Source of the DNA: an uncultured Eubacteriales bacterium
GTDB lineage: Bacteria > Bacillota > Clostridia > Lachnospirales > Bianqueaceae
Length of the DNA stretch: 5,115 nt
Direction of reading: 5' to 3'
Assembly (NCBI GenBank): GCA_902493345.1
Contig: CABUPM010000118.1
Coordinates: 1 to 5,115, forward strand
Part shown: one piece after another, positions 1-5,115 of the stretch
How the letters are laid out: every line of letters begins with the position of its first letter
Position numbering within the stretch: the stretch's first letter is position 1
Made by a program: the position numbers and the translations under genes
Notes under the pieces: generated by a model
Told to the model about the DNA's origin: nothing
Seen by the model: only the letters and a program-made list of their open reading frames with translations
Database searches by the model: none

Positions 1-2538
1 ACGGCATACAACCGTAAGCGGTTTTTTACCGGTGTAGCCAGCAAATATCTGTATTGGACGGCTCCGGAAGGTGAATGGAAGGTCTATGTATTTATCGAAG
101 AAGTCATGAAGCACTTCAAGTACTTTGAGAACTTCGTAGATCCGCTCAACCCGGAAGCGATCCGGTACTTCCTGCAGACAACCCATGAGCAGTATAAAAA
201 ACATATCGGCGATGAATTCGGTAAGACCGTCAAGGGAATATTTACTGACGAAGTGACGGCTTTCCCGCCGTCGCAGCCATGGTCCCCGCTCCTTCCCGGC
301 CTTGTGAAGGAAAAGTACGGACGGGATCTGATCGATGTTCTTCCGGCGCTGACAGAGGATATGGGTCCGGAGACACAGCGGATTCGTTTTGAATATTGGG
401 ATACGGCGGCGGACGCTTTTATCAATAGCTATGATAAGCAGGTCTATGAATGGTGTGAGGCCAATCATCTGATGTACATCGGAGAGAAGCCGATCCTGCG
501 GTCCAAGGAACTGGAGTTTGTCCATGTCCCGGGAACAGACAGCGGACATGCCAAGGTAGGCGCCAAAGTGGAGCCTCTGCCGGGCAAGTATCGTGCCAAT
601 GGTAAAATCATCTCTTCGGCCGCGCATTTTTACAATAAACCGGCGGCGCTGTGCGAGGCGTTTCACAGCATCGGCTGGGGCATGACCATACAGGATATGA
701 AGTGGATCTTCGACTGGTTGGCCATGACGGGTGTGGACTGGTATGTACAGCATGCGTATTATTTTTCCACAGATGCCCTGACCAAGCATGATGCGCCTCC
801 GTCCTCTTTCTGCCAGATGCCATGGTGGGAGGATCAGGGACATATCAGCCGGTACGCGCTGGGACTGGGTAAGATGCTGACAGGTCTGAAGCGCCATGTG
901 CATACGCTGGTCATTGATCCGGCGACATCGGCATGGGTCCTTTCGGCACAGGAGAAAAAAGAGCATGAGAGCGCCATCAGCGCCGTGATGAACTCTCTGA
1001 TGAATGCCGGATGCGATTTTTATGTGATCGATCCGCAGCTTTTGGCAGAGGCGGAAGTCAGACAGCAGGATGGAAAAACGGTCGTCTGGATCCGGGGAGA
1101 GGCATATGATGCCATTGTAATGCCCAATATGAATAATATTGAGGACGCAGCCTACCGGGTTGTACGCCGTTATGTAGAAGAGGGAGGACTCCTTGCGGCA
1201 GCAGGAGATATCCCGGTCTATAATGTACAGAAAGAGAATTCGGCAGAGTGGTTTGCCAGAATTTACGGCTCCGGCAGAGAAAATCTGCTGAAGACCAGCG
1301 TATACGAGATTGGACCCAAGCTCGCGGCGTATCATGGAGAGAACGATTGGAGCTATGATACCCTGGCGGAAGGCGCCTATGCGGTAACGGGAACGGATCC
1401 GCAGGGACGGGAGCTGGTGTTTATCATCAATACTACAGCGAAGTCGGTCAAGGTGAAGCTGAGCAGGAAGCTGCAGGGACAGCTGGTTCAGATCGATCTG
1501 GCGACAGGAAAGGAAACTCCTGTGGAAGAGTATACGGGCAGTATCCAGACAACGTTGGAGCCTTGGGCTTCCGCGGTATATCGGATAGAAGAGGGTACTT
1601 GCGAGGCGCATAAGACCCAGAAGATCGAATTGCCTTTGACAGCGCAGGATTGGGAAATTCGCAGAAACAGGGACAATGCGTTGTATCTTGGAAAGTGGAT
1701 GATGCGTCTGCCCAATGGGGAGAGCGGAGAAGTCGGCTGCTATCCGGTGATCGACCAGATGGAAGAAAAGGGATTCAGTATTCCGGTTCAGACAGTTCCG
1801 TATTTTGGATGCCCCAAAGAGTTGGTATTTCCACAGATCGACGCATCCTATGAGTTAAGCTTTGAGTGGCAGCTGGAAGAGAAAAAGGAAGCATGGCTTG
1901 TGATGGAGCCTGGCACCTTGCGCGGAGAATGGAAGATCTGTCTGAATGGTCATGAGATCCGGGAGTTTGTCAATAAAGAGTTCTATAGTCGCACCAATCT
2001 GGCGGCAGATGTGAGCGGATACCTTCAGAAGGGAACCAATCAGATCCAAGTTCAGGTACACTGTGTGAAGAATTATGACGGACTGCGCAATCCTCTCTAT
2101 ATCTTTGGAGATTTTGCCGTAATGGTAAAAGAGGGAGTGCAGACCGCGGTTCCGGCGATCCAAAAGGGAGAATTCGGAAAACAGCTTGCCAATGGTCTGC
2201 CGTTTTATGCCGGAGATGTGATCTATCGTCATGAGGTAGCGCTGGAGCACGCGCCGGAGCTTCCGGTGCAGTTGGATCTTGCTGTTCCGGAGCTGCAGGA
2301 TGCCGTGCGGGTATTCGTAAACGGAAGAGATTGCGGTATTTCCGCATGGACGCCCAGAACCCTGGAAGTCCCGGCGGATGCATTCCATGCGGGAAGCAAC
2401 AGCGTGGAGCTTGTGGTATCCAATACATTGGCCGGCCTCTTTGAAGGACAGTATTTTGATCAGAAGCTGCATAAATATGTACAGATTGAAGATCAGACGA
2501 AGGATGTAACGGAGGAAAAATCCTTTAAGGCATGGTAA
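1..2538 (+). CDS. Large GH106-like glycoside hydrolase (alpha-L-rhamnosidase-like), 5'-truncated by the window edge
   Basis: The frame is open from base 1, so the gene starts upstream; the ATG at 106 is internal, because the 35 codons before it continue a family-like stretch (WTAPEGEW). 845 codons are visible. Residues below are numbered from base 1. The first ~300 resemble the barrel domain of glycosidases annotated as GH106/alpha-L-rhamnosidase-like: VDPLNPEAIRYF (46-57), GIFTDE (79-84), a PWSPLLP segment, VPGTDS (176-181), CEAFHSIGWG (218-227) and HAYYFS (251-256). By analogy with retaining or inverting barrel glycosidases, E84 and E219 are the best candidates for catalytic carboxylates; this is inference. 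A middle region (~300-420) looks like a glutaminase-like accessory fold, and the C-terminal half carries beta-sandwich modules of the GH2 sugar-binding kind (LNGHEI near 648, VFVNGRDCG near 771-779, then a GSNSVELVVSNTL strand pair). The exact substrate cannot be read; rhamnosides or other plant or host glycans are possible. Neither signal peptide nor start is visible. It lies 11 bases before dppA, probably in one operon. Confidence 0.82.
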   Translation, partial: TAYNRKRFFTGVASKYLYWTAPEGEWKVYVFIEEVMKHFKYFENFVDPLNPEAIRYFLQTTHEQYKKHIGDEFGKTVKGIFTDEVTAFPPSQPWSPLLPGLVKEKYGRDLIDVLPALTEDMGPETQRIRFEYWDTAADAFINSYDKQVYEWCEANHLMYIGEKPILRSKELEFVHVPGTDSGHAKVGAKVEPLPGKYRANGKIISSAAHFYNKPAALCEAFHSIGWGMTIQDMKWIFDWLAMTGVDWYVQHAYYFSTDALTKHDAPPSSFCQMPWWEDQGHISRYALGLGKMLTGLKRHVHTLVIDPATSAWVLSAQEKKEHESAISAVMNSLMNAGCDFYVIDPQLLAEAEVRQQDGKTVVWIRGEAYDAIVMPNMNNIEDAAYRVVRRYVEEGGLLAAAGDIPVYNVQKENSAEWFARIYGSGRENLLKTSVYEIGPKLAAYHGENDWSYDTLAEGAYAVTGTDPQGRELVFIINTTAKSVKVKLSRKLQGQLVQIDLATGKETPVEEYTGSIQTTLEPWASAVYRIEEGTCEAHKTQKIELPLTAQDWEIRRNRDNALYLGKWMMRLPNGESGEVGCYPVIDQMEEKGFSIPVQTVPYFGCPKELVFPQIDASYELSFEWQLEEKKEAWLVMEPGTLRGEWKICLNGHEIREFVNKEFYSRTNLAADVSGYLQKGTNQIQVQVHCVKNYDGLRNPLYIFGDFAVMVKEGVQTAVPAIQKGEFGKQLANGLPFYAGDVIYRHEVALEHAPELPVQLDLAVPELQDAVRVFVNGRDCGISAWTPRTLEVPADAFHAGSNSVELVVSNTLAGLFEGQYFDQKLHKYVQIEDQTKDVTEEKSFKAW

Positions 2539-2543
2539 GGGAG
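2537..2543 (+). promoter_or_regulatory. Ribosome binding site that fixes the dppA start
   Basis: AAGGGAG overlaps the stop codon of the upstream glycosidase and sits 6 bases before the ATG at 2550. An in-frame ATG at 2532 lies upstream of this site, so it cannot use it; the start at 2550 also puts the conserved SxDMEG motif at the usual distance from the N-terminus (D8, E10). The overlap with the upstream stop suggests translational coupling. Confidence 0.8.
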
Positions 2544-2549
2544 AAGACG

Positions 2550-3353
2550 ATGAGAGTATTTATCAGTTCCGATATGGAAGGGACTGCCGGAGTCGTGGAT
2601 TGGCAGGAGACCGAGCAGGAACATCCCAATCAGTATCAGCCGTTTTCCGTGCAGATGAGCCGGGAAGTCGCGGCAGCGTGTCAAGGGGCAATCGATGCCG
2701 GCGCTCAGGATGTGGTGGTCAAGGATGCGCATGACAGCGCACGCAATATTATTTTTGACATGCTGCCAGAGAGTGTTCGGATGATTCGCGGATGGACCGG
2801 AGATATGCACAGTATGATGAGCGGGATTCAGCATGGAAAATTTGACGCGGCGCTGATGACCGGCTATCATACCGGTGTAGCGCAGACGGGAAGCCCGTTG
2901 TCCCATACGATGAATCTGCAGAATTCCATGGTCAGGCTCAATGGCGAACCGGCAAGCGAGTTTGTTCTGAACGCGTATATGGCTGGATACTATAAGGTTC
3001 CGGTTGCTTTTCTCTCAGGAGATCAGGAAATATGCGAACAGGCGAGACGGATGATTCCGGGGATCGAGACGGTAGCGACCAAGGAGGGGATCGGGGGCGC
3101 GGTGCTCTCCATCCATCCGGCCCTGGCAGTAAAAAGGATCCACGCGGGGGTACAAAAAGCCTTGTCGGGCGACCTGCGGTCCTGTCTTGTTGCAATGCCG
3201 GAGCATTTCCAAATGGAGATCACGTACCGAAAACATCAGGAAGCGTTTACCCGGGCCAATTATCCCGGCGCAGTGCTGAAGGATGGCAATACAGTCAGCT
3301 TTGAGGCAGAGGATTACATGGAGATCATGCGGTTTATGAATTTCTGCTTATAA
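2550..3353 (+). CDS. dppA: M55 family D-aminopeptidase (DppA-like)
   Basis: Zinc-dependent, cytoplasmic aminopeptidase of the DppA type, which in Bacillus removes N-terminal D-amino acids (D-Ala and the like) from short peptides and forms a ring-shaped decamer. The product is 267 residues, close to the 274 of B. subtilis DppA. Every expected functional residue is visible: SSDMEG gives D8 and E10, KDAH gives H61, GYHTG gives H107, SHTM gives H119 (the position of the catalytic His115) and the SEFVLNAYMAGYY block gives E137. The C-terminal GNTVSFEAED strand is also family-typical, with only a slightly shortened tail after it. Start 2550 is chosen over 2532 from the ribosome binding site and the N-terminal alignment. 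The gene follows a glycoside hydrolase by 11 bases, with no promoter seen between, and ends in a strong terminator. Here no dipeptide transporter genes are adjacent, unlike the Bacillus dpp operon. Probable role: salvage of D-amino-acid peptides, such as wall turnover products. The substrate is inferred from the family. Confidence 0.93.
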   Translation: MRVFISSDMEGTAGVVDWQETEQEHPNQYQPFSVQMSREVAAACQGAIDAGAQDVVVKDAHDSARNIIFDMLPESVRMIRGWTGDMHSMMSGIQHGKFDAALMTGYHTGVAQTGSPLSHTMNLQNSMVRLNGEPASEFVLNAYMAGYYKVPVAFLSGDQEICEQARRMIPGIETVATKEGIGGAVLSIHPALAVKRIHAGVQKALSGDLRSCLVAMPEHFQMEITYRKHQEAFTRANYPGAVLKDGNTVSFEAEDYMEIMRFMNFCL

Positions 3354-3403
3354 AAACACAAAAATCCGGAGCAATAGATTCTGCTCCGGATTTTTGTGTT
3401 TTT
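3352..3403. terminator. Bidirectional intrinsic terminator between convergent genes
   Basis: Perfect inverted repeat with 22-base arms (3352-3373 and 3382-3403) around an 8-base loop (ATAGATTC). The core is a 9-bp GC-rich stem (TCCGGAGCA/TGCTCCGGA), flanked by an A-rich left arm and a T-rich right arm, so either strand gives a stem followed by a U tract. It begins inside the dppA TAA stop (3351-3353) and lies 54 bases beyond the stop of the - strand carboxypeptidase-like gene, so it can serve both transcripts. No other terminator is visible for either gene. Confidence 0.95.
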
Positions 3404-3457
3404 AGGATTCTTTTCCAGCCAACCGCCTTTTGTGTGCGATAATATAGGATGTCTGGT

Positions 3458-4762
3458 TCAGAAGGGCTTTGGTTTATGCCGCGTTTTTTGAATGATAGGA
3501 CCGAGAAGCTTCCATCCCAGGATCAGGATCACAAGCAGCAGCAGCCAATTCAGCCAGCCCAGATATTGGGCGATGCTTCCGGAGGAGGCCTCCGTATTGT
3601 CCGCGGATTCTTCTACAGCATGGATCGTATCGCCTGCGACACAATCCAGATGGATCTGTACGGTGGGATCGTCCAAGCGGGTATAGACGACTTCGCCGAT
3701 TTTCTCACCGGCCATGACCGGCGCCTGCAGCGAGTCCGGCAGCTGCAGCGTATGACTGAAGAAGGACTCCAGGCCTTCCGGATCGGTAGGCTTCCGGGAG
3801 AGAACTTCTGCGTAAAACAGCAGAGGGCCTTTTACGACAGCATCGGCGTATCCGATTTTTTCACCCTGATCATATACCGGGATACGGGCGATGGACTCTC
3901 CGGTGTATTCGATCGTTACAGGCTGAAAGTAGTCAAAGCCATATTTCAGAATATTTTCAGAAGCGGTATAAGCGGCGTCCGAGTCAGAAGCTCCCAGGAC
4001 AATGCTGACCAATGTCATGGATTCCGTGTGGGCAAAAGTGACAATCGCGTTTCGGCTGCTTTTGCCGCCGCTGGCATATTCATAATAATAGGAAGTCCCG
4101 GGTTCCAACATCTTAAATGGATTGGCATAGTAACGGGTTTCTGAAGTCAGATTGGTCGGGCCGATGGAATAGAGCTCGCTGGACAGAAGATTACTTAAGG
4201 CGGATTCCTGCCAGAAAGCGCATGCGATCCGGGAGAGATCCAGAGCCGTAGTGTATTGTTCTGGGTTTTCCGTATCAAAGACAGAAACAAAATGAGAATG
4301 GACAGCGCCGCATTCAGCCGCGGTTTCGTTCATCCACTCAACGAAAGTATCGACAGAACCGGCAAGTCCGACGGCAAGAGTATAAGCGGCGTCGTTGGCA
4401 GAATTAAAGAGCAGCACACCGATACAGTTTTCTACCGTGAGCTGTTCGCCTTCCTCCAGATAGATGACATAGGCTTCGGAAGGAAGCGCTGCCTCCATTC
4501 CTGTGGGGACAGTAACAACATCAGTCAGACGGGCATGTCGGAGTGCGGTCAGCGAAATCAGCAGATTGATAAGACCATAGGGCTGATACTGCGCATCGGC
4601 GGACTGCTGACGAAAGACCTGCGAACTCGTTGCTTCCGCTAGGACAGCGCCCGCACCGTCCGGAACAGGCATTTCCGGTGTCGCGGCCATGACAGAAAGC
4701 GTTTGTGACAAGAATAATATTATGATAAGAATATAGAATAAAAATCGTTTATGAATGGACAT
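3458..4762 (-). CDS. Secreted D-Ala-D-Ala carboxypeptidase family protein (S11, PBP5/DacF-like) with a degenerate active site
   Basis: 434 residues, intact frame. Layout: signal peptide 1-26 with a VMA/A cleavage site; S11 penicillin-binding domain ~35-260; a PBP5_C-like beta domain ~278-385; a membrane segment ~401-424 followed by a basic tail. Active S11 enzymes trim the terminal D-Ala from peptidoglycan stem peptides using SxxK, SxN and KTG. The fold markers are clear: SANDAAYTLA (121-130), EQYTTALDLSRIA (168-180) and LVSIVLGA (251-258). However, the usual PASxTKxMTxLxAL block is PYGLINLLISLTAL (61-74), so the nucleophile Ser is G63 and the general-base Lys is N66. KTG is replaced by KSS (234-236); only SAN (121-123) is kept. 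Acylation by Ser is thus not expected, and the protein is likely a non-catalytic wall-binding or regulatory paralogue. It has its own promoter and ribosome binding site, and diverges from comEA. An unrelated chemistry cannot be excluded. Confidence 0.9.
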   Translation of the reverse strand: MSIHKRFLFYILIIILFLSQTLSVMAATPEMPVPDGAGAVLAEATSSQVFRQQSADAQYQPYGLINLLISLTALRHARLTDVVTVPTGMEAALPSEAYVIYLEEGEQLTVENCIGVLLFNSANDAAYTLAVGLAGSVDTFVEWMNETAAECGAVHSHFVSVFDTENPEQYTTALDLSRIACAFWQESALSNLLSSELYSIGPTNLTSETRYYANPFKMLEPGTSYYYEYASGGKSSRNAIVTFAHTESMTLVSIVLGASDSDAAYTASENILKYGFDYFQPVTIEYTGESIARIPVYDQGEKIGYADAVVKGPLLFYAEVLSRKPTDPEGLESFFSHTLQLPDSLQAPVMAGEKIGEVVYTRLDDPTVQIHLDCVAGDTIHAVEESADNTEASSGSIAQYLGWLNWLLLLVILILGWKLLGPIIQKTRHKPKPF

Positions 4763-4769
4763 GGAAAAT

Positions 4770-4776
4770 CTCCTTT
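4770..4776 (-). promoter_or_regulatory. Ribosome binding site of the carboxypeptidase-like gene
   Basis: Read on the - strand, AAAGGAG lies 7 bases before the ATG at 4762-4760, a near-ideal match to the 16S 3' end and spacing. It supports this start, which also gives a full signal peptide (MSIHKR followed by a hydrophobic run). Confidence 0.85.
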
Positions 4777-4779
4777 ATC

Positions 4780-4793
4780 GCAACTTTAGTTGC
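4780..4793. repeat. Palindrome at the predicted transcription start of the carboxypeptidase-like gene (possible operator or 5' hairpin)
   Basis: GCAACT-TT-AGTTGC is a perfect 6-2-6 inverted repeat. It covers roughly +1 to +14 of the - strand transcript expected from the promoter at 4800-4828 and ends 3 bases before the ribosome binding site. Its size and symmetry would suit a dimeric repressor (MarR-like operators look similar), while the RNA could fold as a 5-bp stem with a 4-base loop at the 5' end of the message. Which of the two applies cannot be told from sequence alone. Confidence 0.5.
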
Positions 4794-4799
4794 ACTTGT

Positions 4800-4828
4800 A
4801 TTATAACATTTTTAGAGACGGGAAACAA
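4800..4828 (-). promoter_or_regulatory. Sigma-A type promoter with extended -10 for the carboxypeptidase-like gene
   Basis: On the - strand: TTGTTT (-35, 4828-4823), a 17-base spacer, and a perfect TATAAT (-10, 4805-4800) preceded by TG one base upstream, an extended -10. The start of transcription is expected near 4793, giving a leader of about 30 bases. The whole promoter lies between the two divergent genes, and its -35 box is one base from the comEA ribosome binding site. Confidence 0.75.
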
Positions 4829-4829
4829 G

Positions 4830-4835
4830 AGAGGA
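4830..4835 (+). promoter_or_regulatory. Ribosome binding site of the comEA-like gene
   Basis: AGAGGA ends 7 bases before the ATG at 4843, the proper distance. A second in-frame ATG at 4837 is only 1 base from it and is therefore an unlikely start. Confidence 0.7.
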
Positions 4836-4842
4836 AATGAAG

Positions 4843-5115
4843 ATGACAAAAGAAGTTCAGAAAAAACTGATCTGGCTTGGAGGAATACTACTGTGCCTGC
4901 TGGCAGGTTTTTTCTACTGGAATTTCGAGGCGGAAGAAAGCATTCCCGAGCTTGAGACAGTCCGCGAACCGGAAGAAGAGTCCTCACTAGAATCAGAGGC
5001 GGAGAGTCAGATCACATGGATCTATGTTCATGTCAGCGGAGCGGTCCGCAAGCCGGATCAGGTATATCGACTCCCGGAAGGATCCAGAGTCCAGGACGCG
5101 ATTCTTATGGCCGGA
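4843..5115 (+). CDS. comEA: ComEA-like DNA-uptake protein, N-terminal part (runs off the right edge)
   Basis: 91 codons are visible and the frame is still open at the window end. The N-terminus has a short basic start (MTKEVQKK), one membrane segment (~9-26) and an acidic linker with 12 Glu in residues 29-55. Then an SLBB-type domain begins: IYVHVSGAVRKPDQVYRLPE (60-79) followed by GSRVQDAILMAG, the typical ComEA pattern of VHVxGAVxxPGVYxLPxGxRVxDAIxxAGG. ComEA is a membrane-anchored, outward-facing DNA receptor of the competence machinery; its DNA-binding helix-hairpin-helix pair would lie at the C-terminus, beyond the window. The usual Pro-Gly of the SLBB motif reads Pro-Asp-Gln here, a minor variation. 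Start 4843 is chosen from the ribosome binding site. No convincing promoter of its own is visible in the 80-bp region shared with the divergent gene. Other SLBB proteins are possible but fit less well. Confidence 0.85.
   Translation, partial: MTKEVQKKLIWLGGILLCLLAGFFYWNFEAEESIPELETVREPEEESSLESEAESQITWIYVHVSGAVRKPDQVYRLPEGSRVQDAILMAG

Noticed and set aside
106..108. ATG as the start of the glycosidase
   Set aside because: The frame is open to base 1 and the upstream codons read as a continuation of the same domain; there is no ribosome binding site before this ATG.
1855..2472. 205-codon open frame on the - strand within the glycosidase gene
   Set aside because: Antisense to the beta-sandwich part of a convincing coding sequence; no recognisable domain and no promoter or ribosome binding site.
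2532..2549. Earlier in-frame ATG for dppA
   Set aside because: It overlaps the stop of the upstream gene, precedes the ribosome binding site that serves 2550, and would add six residues (MVREKT) not expected before the conserved N-terminal strand.
3404..3457. Short spacer between the terminator and the end of the - strand gene
   Set aside because: No open frame, repeat or promoter pattern that I could support; it appears to be only 3' untranslated sequence of the carboxypeptidase-like gene.
3449..4144. 231-codon open frame on the + strand, opposite the carboxypeptidase-like gene
   Set aside because: Lies wholly antisense to a gene with clear family motifs, promoter and ribosome binding site; its translation shows no recognisable domain and no ribosome binding site is seen. 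It is a shadow of the GC pattern of the real gene.
4790..4818. Possible comEA promoter TTGCAC, 17 bases, TAGAGA
   Set aside because: Only three matches in each box, so it is too weak to annotate; the TATTAT and TATAAC strings in the same gap lack a suitable -35 partner on the + strand.

Overview
The window looks like a piece of chromosome from a Gram-positive, low-to-mid-GC Bacillota bacterium, most likely a gut-type Clostridia (Lachnospiraceae-like). This is inferred from strong AAGGAG-type ribosome binding sites, a TATAAT extended -10 promoter, an A/T-flanked intrinsic terminator, a DppA-type D-aminopeptidase, a DacF-like low-molecular-weight penicillin-binding protein and a ComEA-type competence protein. 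I see no RNA genes, insertion sequences, CRISPR arrays or phage genes. Coding density is high.

Left half, + strand: a large glycoside hydrolase (GH106-like, 845 codons visible) enters from the left edge already in frame and ends at 2538. Eleven bases later begins an intact M55 D-aminopeptidase (dppA-like, 2550-3353) with all expected zinc-binding and catalytic residues. The two are almost certainly co-transcribed. A perfect 22-bp inverted repeat (3352-3403) that starts inside the dppA stop codon ends this unit and can also terminate the gene converging on it from the right.

Right half: a gene on the - strand (4762 to 3458) encodes a secreted, membrane-anchored protein of the D-alanyl-D-alanine carboxypeptidase family (S11, PBP5/DacF-like). 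The reading frame is intact from signal peptide to C-terminal membrane anchor, but the SxxK catalytic motif reads GLIN and the KTG motif reads KSS. It is therefore predicted to be a catalytically dead relative, the most notable item in the window.

An 80-bp intergenic region separates it from a divergent + strand gene (4843 to the right edge), the N-terminal part of a ComEA-like DNA-uptake protein (membrane anchor, acidic linker, SLBB domain). This region holds a strong sigma-A-type promoter for the - strand gene and a 6-2-6 palindrome at its predicted transcription start. Working together: the left pair suggests catabolism of glycosides plus D-amino-acid peptides. The right pair concerns the cell envelope, one a wall-enzyme-like protein and the other DNA uptake. 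I see no direct functional link between the two halves.
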